DNA of 64,000 nt from Puccinellia tenuiflora (GCA_012064385.1 QRDG01000416.1:772783-836782); one strand, 5' to 3'; counted from the first letter of the stretch, positions 11,729 to 24,206 are shown. Program-made: numbers and translations. The notes: a model not told the origin generated them from the letters alone.

Positions 11729-12765
11729 ATCGGCAAGGAGTTGCAGAGATCTGAAAAAGGGGTCACCGGCGGGAAGATTAAAATCATTACGGTGAAAAGG
11801 AAAAATAAGAGCAAAGCGAGAAACAGAAGAAGAAGAACGTGTGAGCGTCTAATCTAGATGCGAAAAGCGCTAATGCGCAAGAAGAAAGGAAAGAAAACGT
11901 GCTATGGAGGCTAGTTCACCGGCGGCGAACCGCAACCACGACCACAAGGTCAGCGGCGGCGTTCGATGCGTTGAAGTCAGGAAGAACAGAGGCAAAAAAA
12001 CAAGAACAGAAAGCACCTTTAGATGCAAGGTGCTAATGAGCAGGAGGGAAGAAGAGGAAATCTTACCGCGGTGCTGTGGCGTACGGCGGCGGTGACGTGC
12101 GTCGGTGGCGTCGGTGCGCTGGTGCGAACAGCGGCGGTGCTGTGCGCGGAGATGTGCGGCGGTGCGGTGCTCTGCGCGCAGGAGAGAAGGAGGAAGAAGG
12201 AGGCAGGGAAGAATGAATGCGGAGGGGGAAATAGTTGCCCCTCCCAACTATTTATGAACGGCCAGAGGAGATCATGGGCACGCGATTTTCTGCGCACGAT
12301 CCCGTAATGGACGGGGAGTTACCACCCCACGATCTCCGCCATGATCCCCATAATGGCTTAACGGCCGCACGATCTACCCCACGAGGGGCCACAGCGAGCC
12401 AACGGCTCTGTGCGGCGCACCCGATCGGGCGAGACCCGAGGCGACGCGAGCGGTGCGGTCTAACTGAACTTGACCGGCGTGACGCAAGTGGCGTGTGTGC
12501 CAGTGGCACGTCCATCCGTGCGCAAGAGCCGAGGCGTCAAGCAGAGGTGCTCTGCCATGTAGGGGAACCAACGACTCGGAGGAGCCGTGGGGTTTTCCTG
12601 TGAGTCGGAATGATCCGACATAAGGATGATAGCAAGTTGGGATGCAAATTGCTTTCCGATATATAGAAGGTTTGCCGACGTATGTGATGTCGGTAATCAA
12701 GTAAAGATGCTGGTTTTCGGGTAAACCTACCGTGGCCCTCCATCTGAGGCTGCAGGACCGCGCCA
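11729..12765 (-). other. 5' leader and upstream region of the G1 antisense gene
   Basis: No gene is supported. On the minus strand the part just upstream of the antisense ATG is CT-rich and GC-rich with GCCGCC-type runs, like a grass 5' leader. It is preceded by a TATA-like site at 12248-12256. The right part (about 12300-12765) is unremarkable non-coding sequence leading to the PPT. Confidence 0.5.
12248..12256 (-). promoter_or_regulatory. TATA-like box of the G1 antisense gene
   Basis: The minus strand reads CATAAATAG, about 520 bp upstream of the antisense ATG at 11728 and followed by a CT-rich leader. The corresponding genes of G3 and G4 have a better TATAAAT much closer to their ATG. 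This site is the weaker call. Confidence 0.35.
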
Positions 12766-12779
12766 GCTTCGGGGACTAA
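12766..12779 (+). promoter_or_regulatory. Polypurine tract of G1
   Basis: The sequence gcttcggggactaa sits directly against the TG of the 3' LTR. In Gypsy elements this RNase H-resistant tract primes plus-strand DNA synthesis. Its core recurs several times upstream in G1. Confidence 0.7.
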
Positions 12780-13293
12780 TGTCGGGGGGCAGCCCCCGAG
12801 TAGGGTCAATATGGCGAGATACACATGGACTCGGAGTTGACCGAGTCAATGGTAAACCGACATACCAAACTGGCTTACCCGGAGTCGACCGGGTCAAGGC
12901 CAACCGACATACCCTTATGTCGGATCATACTTACTATATGTCGGAATCTTCTTTGTTCTTCTTGTGTGAAGGGAAGGAGAAACCGAGTCATGATGTGTCT
13001 GGCGTGCCTATGTCAGATCGGGAGGAATAAAGCTCTACCTCGGCTCCCAGTCAAGGCTCACGTCTTGTCCCTACAATCACGGGGCAGGCGTCCTGTCACT
13101 GGCAGGATGGGACGTGCTGCCTACTCCTTGACTCGGTGTCCGTGGTATGGGCAGTCAGAACTCCATGCTGCTGACCGATGCAGTACGGGGGAGCAGTGCA
13201 CAAGAGTTGATGGATTGGACATGCCACGCAAGGGTGACGAAAGTAGTCAGAGGCCCAGGCATGGCCACAGTGCTGCCTATGCCAGCACCAACG
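12780..13293 (+). mobile_element. 3' LTR of G1, truncated (514 bp left)
   Basis: It begins TGTCGGGGGGCAGCCCCCGA, an LTR edge with its own short inverted repeat, next to the PPT. It is cut at 13293, where an unrelated LTR begins at 13294. No CA end or target duplication can be checked. Confidence 0.75.
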
Positions 13294-15490
13294 TGTAATA
13301 GCCCCACTTTTGGACCCAGAAAATATGAGTAAAATTTTCACTTTTTGCATCTCATTTGCATCATGGCATATTTATTCAATTTGCTTCACCTGAAATAATA
13401 AGGGAGCAACATTTTAGAAACCAAAGGTGATGAAGTGAGTGGTGAACAAAATTGCAAAGCAACTAATCATATTTGTCCAGGAAGTTCTAACTAATAACAA
13501 AAATTTTCGTGGCAAATATTAATGCAATTGCAAATTCAATTAATTAAATAAAACCCTAAAATGCAAGAGGGCAATTATTGAAATGTTACCACATGAAATA
13601 TTTTCCAAATGGGCTGCAATTTTTATCACAGGTTCCAAATATTATATAATGGCTCTGTGAATTTTTCCAGAATTTTACAAAATGTTTTGGTGCCTCAATT
13701 AAATAGAAAAGGATGCTGTTCATTTAAAGAAATAAAAACCGAAAAGAAAAAAAGGAAAGAAACCTGACAGAGGGGTCCCACCTGTCATCCCTTCCCCTGT
13801 GGCGACAGTGCGCCATGGCCGCACCCCACCACGGCCTCCACCGCGGCCCCCTCGCGTCCATGGCCCCCCTGGAGGCATAAGACGACCCCCTCGACCGCTT
13901 GCTCCTCCTGCCCCCTCCTTTTTCCCCTGCTGCAGGAAACCCTAGCGCCCGCCGCCATGCCCGTGACCTAGCTCGAGCCCGCCGCCGCGCTGCCGCTGAT
14001 TGGAGCGTCCCCGAGCAAATCGAAGAGCACCACGAGCTCCGCGCCGTCGCCTTCTACCTCCAAGCCGAAGGAATCGAGCTCGGGAGCACTACATTGACGC
14101 GTTGATCTCCGTCTTCACCGCCTCCGACCGACGACCGCTGCCATGATTCCGGCGCCGTCCGAGCTCCTCCGCCTCCGCCGAGCCCTCCATCGTGCTCAGG
14201 GTGAGCAGGCGACCCTCCAGGACATCTCCGTCCTCTTCCTCTCCCCCTGTTTCCTAGTATCCATGCTCGTCTCCGTCGGCCGCCGCCTGTCGCCGTCGTG
14301 CCCGTCGTTCCGGTGACCTTTTGGTCACACCCCGCCGCCACCTAGGTCGCCTCCACGCGTAGATCGTTTTGGTAGCTGCTGTTAGGGCTAGATCGGCGCA
14401 CATCGACGGATCCGTCCACGACGTCGCCGTCGGTGACCGCGCGCTCGCGCCGGTCCTGGCCGCCCTGCGCCAGTCAAACCTGCGGGTGGGCCGCTAGCCG
14501 ACGTGGCCTGCCAGCAAGGCTGCTGCCCCACCCGTCCGTCTCACGAGCTAGCCCAGCCCACGGTGCAAATCGATTCGGGCCAAATTCCTGGAATTTGTAA
14601 AATTGGCACAAATCAATTTGAACTTTGAATTGGCATAACTTTTGAACCACTTGTCCAAAAATTGCAAATAATATGTCAAAATGCTCAGCAACAAAATGTC
14701 TACCTGTTAGTACCATTGGTTAATTTAATTGGTCAAAATAAATGGTCTTTAATTGCTGAATACTAAAATGGCAGAAATAATATTGAAATTGTTAATTCCA
14801 TAATTTGAGTTCTATTTGTCCAAAAATTGTGTTCAATAGCTCAAAATGATCAGTGGACAATGAGCTATCACTTTATGCCTTTTGAGAGAGTTGGGGAATT
14901 AAATTTAGTGTTGTTTACCAAAAATTACTAAAATGGCAGATTTAAATCAATTTTTGGGAATATCATAACTTGGTGAATATTACTTCAAAAATTGCAAATG
15001 ATATACCAAAATGACCAGCAAAGCAAATGATATCTACCTATGTTAATATCACAGCATGCAAATAACTTTTACTTTGATGTCATTTTCGAATTGGTTAAAA
15101 TGATTTAAATTGCTTAACCGTTTAAATCACTATTTCCTCACCGTTAATCGGAAAAATGCAAACAAGGTACCAAAACGATCAATGGGTTAATATCTATCAA
15201 ATAATGTCATTTTCATGCATATTTACCTCATAATTCAGTACTGGACATTTTGGATATTCACCTAATTCACTAAGTTAAAGATGGAGTTTTAACCCGTTAA
15301 TTGCAATATTTAATTTAGGGGTTCCATTTAACTTGTGGGACATGCCCAATACCTTTTCAATGCATAATATGTCCATATCGTCATGATTGTGCATTGCACC
15401 TTGTATTCGTGTTATTTATTCCTTTCTTGTATTGTTTGTGTTTCGGTAGATTCTGGAGTCGAGGTTCCACCACAATACCTTGACAACCAG
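13294..15490 (+). mobile_element. Long-LTR fragment L (+ orientation)
   Basis: It begins TGTAATAGCCCC and resembles, at roughly 75-80 percent by eye, the outer 2.2 kb of LTR R read from its own start. The two match from the first base to the motif ctggagtcgaggttccacca (about 15453-15472), where the homology stops. A GC-rich island lies at about 13760-14560 between AT-rich flanks. Frames inside it are composition effects, not genes. No internal region or target duplication accompanies it, so this is a broken LTR. Confidence 0.75.
13763..13787. repeat. Hairpin motif of LTR L
   Basis: cctgacag, then ggtccca, then cctgtca form an imperfect inverted repeat. The same motif occurs at the edge of the GC island in the other long LTRs of this window. 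Confidence 0.7.
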
Positions 15491-18400
15491 TGTAGCGCCC
15501 CGACCCCAGAACTATACAGTGGAACGTTGTGTAACCGGTCATGCTACACAATTGAGGGTTACTGGGTTTACCAATCCCAGGCCAATACTCCTTGGCAGGT
15601 GTGCTCGGAATGGATCATCGGCACACAACACCTCAATCATGCCATAAGCTCAGACATCGCTTCCATGTATAGTAAAGAGACCGAGACTTGTGGAACGAAC
15701 TGGCACATCACAGACTCTACGACACAAAGATATAGCAACTCATATAATGAGAAGAATACAAATATTACACATCACAAGGATCACAGATCCAACAATTCAA
15801 CAAGCGGAAGCGGGTAGTGTTGTCTAACAACAAGAAGCAAATATATGGCCTAAGAGGCCTACAAATAAACATCACCCAAGCCAGCTTGTTCCACGGTCCC
15901 AAGCTGCCACCTGGGAACCCCAGACTACTCGTCGAAGTCAACGTAGAACCCACCTTCCAGTTCGGTGGCGTCCTCCTCTGAAACAATAATAATCAACAAA
16001 GCAAGGCTGAGTACGACGTACTCGCAAGAATTAGTAGGGCGATATAGGCCCGATGCTGACGGAGGCTCTAAAGCTGTATGATGTAGCTATTTTGCATAAA
16101 GCTAGATTTCCTTTGTAAAAGATATAACAAGACCCACGGCATCGTCTATTCAGAATAATTTTCATAAAGGGGATAAGAGAGTAAACTTTTCATCTTCGGT
16201 TCTCATCGAACCTACTTGTAGCCAAAACATCACTCGTCTCCACCAAGGCACTCCCTCGAATCACCCTCGAGGAAATGAACCTTTTATCACACTTTGAAAT
16301 GCAACCTCTAGCTGCCATATCAATTAGGTTAATGTTATCTATGAGCTAATCCGCCTTTCCCAAGAGTTTGTCCATAACCGCGGACACGGCTTTTCGAAAA
16401 GATTAACCCTGCAGGGGTGTACTAATTTACCCATTGGTACCGTCCGGCTCACCTAGTTGGCCCTCTTCCGGGGAAGGCCGGCAAGCAGGCGCGGTTAAAC
16501 CTTTACCTCGCGTGAGACTATCCAAGAGTCATCTGTGGCCACAGGGCAAGTTTACCCAGCCTCAGCCCCTGCCCCATCGCCACGTCCTAAACACCACCAT
16601 CCTCATCATTTCTTTTTCCGCTCACACACACGGCAAATGGAAATAGCAAACTAGAGGACCCTTGGATACGCCCGCACAAGTTATTCAGTTAGTGAGGCGC
16701 CCATACACCCACCAATGGCAGCACGCTCGGTTCTTGGTTCTAGCTAAAAGCACTCTCAGCCTAGGCGGCAGGAATGAGGCAAAACACCATCCCCGATGGC
16801 AACTCATCCAAGCCTTTTAGCAAATTAATTATCCACCACAAGTAACCATCATATCCGACCATTCCTCCACCATTCATAATAATGGATTTAAATCACCGGA
16901 CAACATATATCATTTAACTAAGCATGGCTAAGCATAGCTAAGCATATATAATCAACAATTATATCTTTGTCTCCGGCCAACACATCAAACCTAGGGTTCA
17001 TAGGAGGGGAGGCATGTGATGGTTCAGGGGATAAACATGCATTCATAGGATACTCTACATCTTGATCAAAAGAGACATTTGAATCGCATGCAATATTATG
17101 GTGGATAAAATAAGTTTGTAAAACAATAGGATGCTAGATGCCAAGAGGTTAGGTTAGGTCTTGCCTTGCTGATAAGTACTGGGCGCGTTGATCGTCGAGG
17201 TATTGTGGTGGAACCTCGACTCCGGAATCTAACGAAACACAAAATAACAGGAAACGAAATAAATAACACGAATACAAGGTGCAATGCACAATCATGATGA
17301 TATGGTCATATTATGCATTTAAAAGGTATTGGGCATCTCCCACAAGTTAAATGGAACCCCTAAATAAATATTGCAATTAACGGGTCAAAACTCCATCTTT
17401 AACTTAGTGATTTGCGTTATTTATCAAAACGTCCAGTACTAAAATATGGGTACTAATGCATGAAAATGACATTATTAGATAGGTATTAACCCACTGATCA
17501 TTTTGGTACCTTGTTTGCAATTTTTGAATTAATATTGAACAAGTTATGATATTTCCAATAGTTGATTTAATTCTTCCTTTTTATTAAACTTTAGTGAACA
17601 GCAGCAAGATTAAGTATACAACTCTCTAAAATGACATAAACTTGTAGTGGGTCGATTACTGAACATTTTAAGCTATTATTCATCATTTTTGGATGAGTAG
17701 AACTTAAGTTATGGATTTTCCAAACATGGAATTAATTCTGCCATTTTAGCAATTTTAATTTAAACAGCAATGTGAATGTTCATTGTCATGTGGAAATGGA
17801 ACTAACATGAAGATGTTGTTTTCCTGAACATTTATAAATCTTATTTATAATTTTTGGATCAAAATTCATAAAGTTATGGATTTTATAAATTCCAATTATA
17901 TTCTGCCATTTTATTTAATTCATTTGAAACAGGCAATTTAAGTTTAACCAAAAATCCAACTAATGGCACTAACATTTAGAGTTTATTTAGCTGAGCATTT
18001 TGACATATTATTTGCATTTTTCTGAATTATAAAACCCTAGATATGAATTTCTAAAAATTTGAATATCTCACAAATGAATTGCATTTCATATTTAAATTCA
18101 AATTCAAAATTCATTTGCATGTGTGAGTGACATATTTGAGTAGGTTGTGAAATTACAAACTCTCTGATACTTGGTTTGCAATTTTTGGATCTACCAATTA
18201 AAAGATATTGCATTTTCTAGTTTCTATAATTTTCTGGAATTTTAAAGCAGATGAACTGCTGACGTCATCAGTGACATCATCAGGGGGCTGGGGCGCTGTC
18301 GATCACGAATTCGTTGATTCGGAGCGAAATTGGACGCGGGCACTAGCGGCACTAGCTAGAGGAGGCCGAGAGGAACCGGGGGGGTGGCGGCGGTTGGACC

Positions 18401-19426
18401 TAAAGGTCACCGGAGGCTCGCCGGCGACCATGTCTGCGGCGGCGGACGACGGCATTCGTGGGGAACGGCAGTGAGAGGGAGAGGGGGAGCAGGAGGGTGT
18501 CCACGATGACGGCATGCTCACCAGGAGCACAGAGAGCTCGATGGAGAGGGACGAGGAGGCCGGACGGCGAGGCGGCGGTGTTCAGACGGCGGCGACCGGC
18601 GCGGGGAAACTGGCTTCGATTCCCGCGGTGGGAGGCATCCCTGCTCGCACGGGTGGAGGAGGAGGTAGACGAGCTCGAGGCGGTGACGACGGTGGCCTCG
18701 GCTGGCTCCGGGACGGCCGGACTCGACGGCGACCGTGACGGCAGAGGCGGCGGCTCGACGGTGCGGGTAGGGGATCGAGCTAGGGTTTCACGGGGGGAAA
18801 AGGAGGGGGAAAGGAGCAGCAAGTGGCGGAGGGGGTCCTTATGCCTCCAAGGGGGGCCAGGTGCAAGGGGAGCGAGGGGAGGGCACGGGCGCACGGCGTC
18901 CATGGCGCCAGTGTTCTCCCTGGCGCCACAGTGAAAGGGAGGGAGATGACAGGTGGGTCCCCCCTGTCAGGACTTTCTCTTTTTCCTTTTTCAGAATTTT
19001 CCAGCAGCGTTTTGTATTTAACTGAGGCCCTTAAACAGTTTTAAAAATTCTGGAAAAATTCACAGGGCCTTAAGATATGATTTTGAACTTGTGATAAAAT
19101 TTGCAGCCCATTTGGATTTTATCTCCAGTGGTAAAATTTCAGAAGTTTGTTCTCTTGCAAGTTAGGGTTTGATTGAAATATTTGCTTTAGCAATTGCTTT
19201 AAATTTGGCAACAAATAGGTTTGAAGTAAATGGAACTTCCTGGACAAATATGTTGAGTTGCTTTGAAATTTTGGTTTACCATTTGCATCATCACTTTGGT
19301 TTACTAATAGTTGCCCCACTTATTATTTCATGTGAAGCAAAAATAATGAATGGATGCTATGATGCAATGCAAACAAAAAGTGAAAATTTGGCCCATATTT
19401 TAGGGTGCCAAATCTGGGCTGTTACA
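15491..19426 (-). mobile_element. Long LTR R, 3.9 kb (minus orientation)
   Basis: Read on the minus strand it starts TGTAACAGCCC at 19426 and ends GGGGCGCTACA at 15491. That layout matches LTRs E (TGTAACATCCC to GGGCGCTACA) and S2. It holds a GC-rich island at about 18280-18960, AT-rich DNA elsewhere, and a segment at about 16370-16390 (tccataaccgcggacac) matching a conserved LTR block. The right flank gcctt and left flank accag differ, so it is not a simple insertion at this site. It cuts the RNase H of G2 at 19427. No coding sequence is supported. Confidence 0.8.
18947..18969. repeat. Hairpin motif of LTR R
   Basis: tgacaggtgggtccc followed by ccctgtca gives a short stem, at the inner edge of the GC-rich island as in the other long LTRs. 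Confidence 0.7.
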
Positions 19427-20899
19427 GCCTTCTAGCTGTCTGGACCCATCAAAGTGCATTGTCCAATACTTGGTACAAGGTGAACTTGGTGAGGACGTGC
19501 AATCAGTCCAGTCATTGACAAAGTCAACCAAACCTTGAGATTTGATTGCTGTTCTGGGCTCATATGTGATATGATAAGGACCCAGCTCTATTGCCCACTT
19601 GGCGACTCGTCTTGTTGCGTCTCTGTTGCGTATAATGTCTGCTAGCGGTGCTGAACTCACCACTTTGATTGGATGCTCTTGAAAATAATGCTTGAGCTTC
19701 CTACTTGCAAGAAAAACTCCATAGACTAGCTTCTGCCATTGAGGGTACCTTTGTTTTGACTCTGTGAGGACTTCACTGATGTAATAAACAGGCCTCTGCA
19801 CTGGGTACTCCTTTCCTTCCTCTAATCGTTCCACCACTACTACTGCACTGACCACTCTCTCATTGGCAGCCACATACAATAGCATGGGCTCCTTATCTGT
19901 AGGAGCTGCAAGTACTGGTGTTGATGATAAGGTTTTCTTTAATCCTTCAAAAGCATCGTCGGCTTCTTTGTCCCATATGAATTTGTCTGACTTCTTCAAG
20001 AGTCGGTAGAGAGGACCCGCCTTCTCTCCGAGTCTTGAGATGAATCTGCTAAGAGCTGCTACACAACCAGCGAGTTTCTGAACGTCCTTTAGACAAGTCG
20101 GCTTCTGCAAATTATGAATAGCCTTAATTTTCTCTGGGTTTGCTTCAATGCCTCTCTCTGAAACAATGAAGCCTAGGAGTTTGCCTGCAGGGACTCCAAA
20201 GACACACTTGGTCGGGTTGAGTTTCATCTTGTACTTGCGTAGGTTATCAAAGGTTTCTGTCAGGTCTGCTATCAGAGAGTCGGCCTTCTGAGACTTGACT
20301 ACTACATCATCCACATAAGCATGAATATTCCTTCCAATCTGTTCCTTGAAACAATTTTGGATACATCTCTGATATGTAGCTCCTGCGTTCTTGAGTCCAA
20401 AGGGCATTGTTGTGTAGCAAAATGCTCCAAAGGGCGTAATGAAGGACGTCTTCAGCTCATCCTCTACGTTGAGTCTGATCTGGTGGTACCCTGAATAGGC
20501 ATCCAAGAAACAAAGCAACTCTGACCCCGCTGTGGAGTCGATGATCTGGTCAATACGAGGTAGTGCAAACAGGTCCTTAGGGCAATGCTTGTTTAGGCCC
20601 GTAAAGTCGATGCACATACGCAACTCTCCTGTTTTCTTTGGTACTAACACTGGATTGGCCACCCACTCTGGGTGAAAGACTTCCTTGATGAACTCGGCTG
20701 CGAGGAGCCGAGCCACCTCTTCTCCTATGGCTTTCCTCCTGTCATCATGAAACTTGCGCAGACCCTGCTTGACTGGTCTTGCATTACGGTTAACATGTAA
20801 GCTGTGCTCGGCGAGTTCTCTCGGGACTCCTGGCATGTCAGATGGCTTCCATGCAAAGACATCCCGGTTCTCACGGATGAACTCGACGAGCGCGCTTTC
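19427..20899 (-). pseudogene. G2 RT and RNase H start, truncated
   Basis: This RT frame runs on after a TAG at 20900-20902 that separates it from protease. The conserved segment MPGVPRELAEHSLHV begins at 20836. Motifs in order are LRMCIDFTGLNKHCPKD, IDSTAGSELLCFLDAYSGYHQ, FGLKNAGATYQR, AYVDDVVVKS, GVPAGKLLGF, QRPVYYISEVL and HYFQEHPIKVVSSAPL. RNase H begins with MHFDGSRQLEG, which holds its first catalytic Asp, and stops there because LTR R begins at the next base. RT itself shows no stop in this stretch, but the enzyme lacks most of RNase H and all of integrase. Confidence 0.9.
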
Positions 20900-23800
20900 C
20901 TATTTATCAGAGAGGTGTGCCCCAATGGTGAACTGCTTGGAGGAATCACCAGGGGTGAAGTCGACTTGCTTTGTGTCCTGCGCTGACTTGAACTTCATCT
21001 TCTCCTCTGTGGCCGGTTTCTTAAGTACCGAGTTGTCCTCCGGGTCCACGTTTGCCTTGTAAAATTTCAGCTCCTCTTGAGCACAAGCTGTTTCAGCCAT
21101 AGCTGCATCACCTAGTTCACACTCCAATGCCATCTGTCTGCTGCCATTAACTGTAATGACTCCTACTGGACCTGGCATCTTGAGCTTCAAGTAAACATAG
21201 CATGGTCTGGCCATAAACTTAAAGTATGCTGGTCGACCAAAGAGAGCATGGTATGGACTCTTAAGATCCACTACCTCAAAAGGCATAATCTCTGAACGAA
21301 AATTCTCCACTGTGCCAAAGGCAACCTCAAGATAAATCTTACCAATTGGCTTGGCTGACTTCCCTGGTACGATTCCATGAAAAACTGTTTCAGTAGGTAT
21401 TAGCTGCCTATCTTGCAGCTGCATCCTCTTGAATGTGTCATAATATAAGATGTTGATACTACTTCCACCATCCATAAGTACTTTGTTCAATGTATAGCCC
21501 CCAACTTGAGGTGCCACCACCAAGGCTAGCTGCCCTGGGTCGTCGACTATTGGTGGATGATCTGCCCGACTCCATGTGATGGTTTGCTCTGACCACCTGA
21601 GCCACTGTGGAAGCGCCGGCTCTACTGCATTAACAGCTCTAACCTTTAACTTCTTGGAACGTTTGGACGTGCTTGTTGTGAAGACATGGTAACTGCCACG
21701 ACTCGGGTTCTGTGGCCGAGTTGTGACATAATACTGACCATTATTATCCTGAAGTTGCTTCGGGTTCTGCTGGAACCCGCCCTGTTGGTTACCTCCTCCC
21801 TAAGGTTGGTTAGGGTTATTGCCGACTCGTCCACCCTAGTTGCCAGGTCGTCCACCATCATTGTTTCCTCTATACCCGTTGTTGTTACCTCTGTTTCCTG
21901 GCCCTTGGAACCCGGCACGCTGCAAATCTACGCACTGTCCCAAGGTATGGCCGCATCTGCCGTTCTTGGCGTGTTTAGGGCATGGAATCCTCAAGACCTC
22001 CTCTGTGCTTGGAGTACGGCCTTGATATCCGTGAGAATTATTGTCCTTGCGTCTGACCCCAGTGTTTGTGTTAGCCACTAGGTCAGAGTTATCTCCATGT
22101 GGCCGCTTGCTACCACCTTGATTCTGGTTTTGATTCTGGTTCTGATTCTGACCATTGCCACCTTGTTCTTTAGTCCCTTCCTCCTGATCCTTTGTTTTGT
22201 CTGTGGCAGCGTGCTTATTAGCACCTGCCATGATCTCACCAATCGTAAGGGGAATACCTTGATTCAGGCTCTCCTTCATACGACCTAGCTTCCAGCTCAA
22301 GGGATTGTAGCTACAGTTCCTTTCCATTGCCATTAGCACTGAAATTGTTGGGAGTCCTTGCGATGAGTTAATTATCTCCGAGACTCGCCTCATCCAGTGC
22401 CTTGCAGACTCGCCCTTTCTCTGAACACATCTCTCTAAATCCTCTATGGTACTGAGCTTTTTGCATGTTCACTGGAAGTTCTGTACAAAAGCCGACTTCA
22501 ACTGTTCCCAAGAATTGATTGATCTAGGAGGCAAGTTACGCATCCACACCTTGGCTGCTCCCTCCATCATAAGATACATGAACTTGGCACACAAATTACC
22601 TGTGGCATTGCGAATACTCATCGCCATCTCGTATGTACCCAACCAAGAGGTCGGGTCCATATTGGGCTCATAATTGGGAACTTTACGCGGCTCCTTGAAG
22701 TCGCTGGGGAAAGACTCGGATCTGATGGCATCTGACAGGCACTCTGGTCCTGTCAGTGTGGGAGAGGTACCAGGAAAAGTCACCTCTGTGTGCACCCGGG
22801 TCGGCTGAGGCTGGTTATCTGCACCAGCTAGGGCTCTGTCCCTCTCAGCCTCCCGAGCCCTGGCCGCCTCCCTCTCTCGTCGCTGTCTTGCTTCATCAAC
22901 TACTAACTGAGCTCGTGATGCAGTTGGTATAATGACCCTATTCCTCTCTTGCTCACGGCGCCTTGCACTTGTAGAGTTGGCCGGGTGAGACTCGTCATGC
23001 CGACTCCTCGTACCCGAGTTGAACGGTGTCGAGTGTAGCCTGCTTGCATCTGGAAACGTTGGGTAAAGAGCTTGCTGAGTCATTGCTGTCTTCAGCATCT
23101 CAATAGCACGGCGGGTTTCCTGGCCCGCTGGTCCTTCTGGTATCTCGATATTCTCTAATCTCATTGTTGCCGCGTGAAGATTGTCCATTGGGTTAGAGTA
23201 ATGCCCTTCTGGAGTACGGAACCTGCCAGGTGGAGGTCCCATACCACCTGTTGCTCCTCCTCCGACTCCTCCTTCAGGTGGTGGTCCGTTGGTACGGCTG
23301 CCACCGGGTCCTTCTGGTGGTGGTGGTGGTGGTGTTGCTCCTCCCCCTGCGCCGCCTCCTGCAGCTGATGAACTCCCCAGCCCGGCTCCTGCGCCTGGAC
23401 CGGTGGGTGTGGTGAACAAAGCAATAGGGTTGACAATGGCTCCTCCGCGCAGGCGACTCCTGGCTCTGCGATGCTGGATCGAGGTGAGTTCCTCCTGGCG
23501 ACTCCGCAGGACCTGGGCTTCAGTCTGGACCCGGGCCCGCTCTTCTGCTAACCTGCGATTTGCCTCGTTGATCTCCGCTAATTGCCTCTCCATCGCAGCA
23601 CGTGCACTGGCTAACTCGGCCGCCCGCTCAGCTGCATTGCTTGCATTGATCTCCTTTGTTAACAGAGTTGGATCAAACTGATTTCCGCCGTTTCCAGACA
23701 TGTAGACTCCGACCACGCGAGCGCGAACTGGCGACTCCTCGTAGTCCTCTTCCTCAATTCCATACCCAAGCCAATCCTCAAACAAGGGCAAGATAGACTC

Positions 23801-24142
23801 TGAATCGGCGTCGTAACCTGGCTCCATACATGGCTCCGCCAGCGACTCCTCTTCATGGTTGACAGCAAGATGCTCCTCTGACTCGGCGATGATGCCGAGT
23901 TCTGACGTGTCGACCGACTCTTCTCCGTCGGACTCGACAACAACTATTGGCTCTGATACAGATTCCGCCGAGTTCGCGCGAAGACCCGACGCGCAAACCA
24001 TGCCGACGAACACGTTGATTCCTCCAAAGACAAGCTAATAACCCTCGTCGACTTCATGCATATCTGAAGTCCAACCAGAGTTGTCGATTTCTGTTTCTCC
24101 ATGCTCATCAGTGTAGACTCGCCCGATGGCGAGTTTCTCCAT
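20900..24142 (-). pseudogene. G2 gag and protease, several stops
   Basis: Gag builds the particle and protease matures it. I place the start at 24142-24140 (MEKLAIGRVYTDEHGE), in frame with what follows; a TAG lies at 24035-24037. Next come an acidic region, a long Ala/Arg/Glu helical region (about 23690-23450), Pro/Gly-rich linkers including a (GGT)n-encoded proline run (about 23316-23334), and the gag domain (PNMDPTSWLGTYEMAM onward). Other stops are TGA 22469-22471 and TAG at 21836-21838 and 21800-21802. A CPKHAKNGRCGHTLGQCVDL Cys/His motif lies near 21930. The protease has VLMDGGSSINILYYDTF near 21470. The frame closes at TAG 20900-20902, a stop shared with G3. Confidence 0.85.
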
Positions 24143-24187
24143 GGCCCGGCGAGCGGCTCCCACGATCTAGACTCCACGCTTCTCCGG

Positions 24188-24205
24188 CCCCACGGTGGGC
24201 GCCAA
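24188..24205 (-). promoter_or_regulatory. Primer binding site of G2
   Basis: On the minus strand TTGGCGCCCACCGTGGGG starts one base after the LTR's terminal CA. A TGGCGCC-type site next to the 5' LTR is where a host tRNA 3' end primes minus-strand synthesis. I do not assign the tRNA. Confidence 0.75.
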
Positions 24206-24206
24206 C

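Larger units (their letters stand above)
1294..13293 (+). mobile_element. Gypsy LTR retrotransposon G1 (Tat-lineage type), 5' truncated
   Basis: The order on the + strand is gag, an assembly gap, protease/RT/RNase H/integrase, a spacer with PPT-like repeats, an antisense gene, a PPT at 12766-12779 and a 3' LTR starting TGTCGGGGGG at 12780. The 5' LTR, primer site and gag N terminus are missing, and the 3' LTR is cut at 13293 by another LTR. RT motifs (NAGATYQR, YVDD) and an extra gene between pol and the 3' LTR fit the Tat lineage of plant Gypsy elements; lineage placement is by recognition only. Coding parts carry stops, a frameshift and an altered integrase, so G1 is not autonomous as assembled. 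Confidence 0.85.

Noticed and set aside
15383..15817. 144-codon frame across the L/R junction
   Set aside because: It crosses the boundary between two inverted LTRs at 15490 and has no domain.
18458..18934. 158-codon frame and its antisense 167-codon frame in LTR R
   Set aside because: Both strands are open in the GC-rich island; nothing resembles a known protein.
13294..19426. A 6-kb foldback DNA transposon with 2.2-kb inverted ends
   Set aside because: The right half is a complete LTR with its own TG...CA ends (15491-19426), the spacer is that LTR's 3' part, and there is no target duplication.
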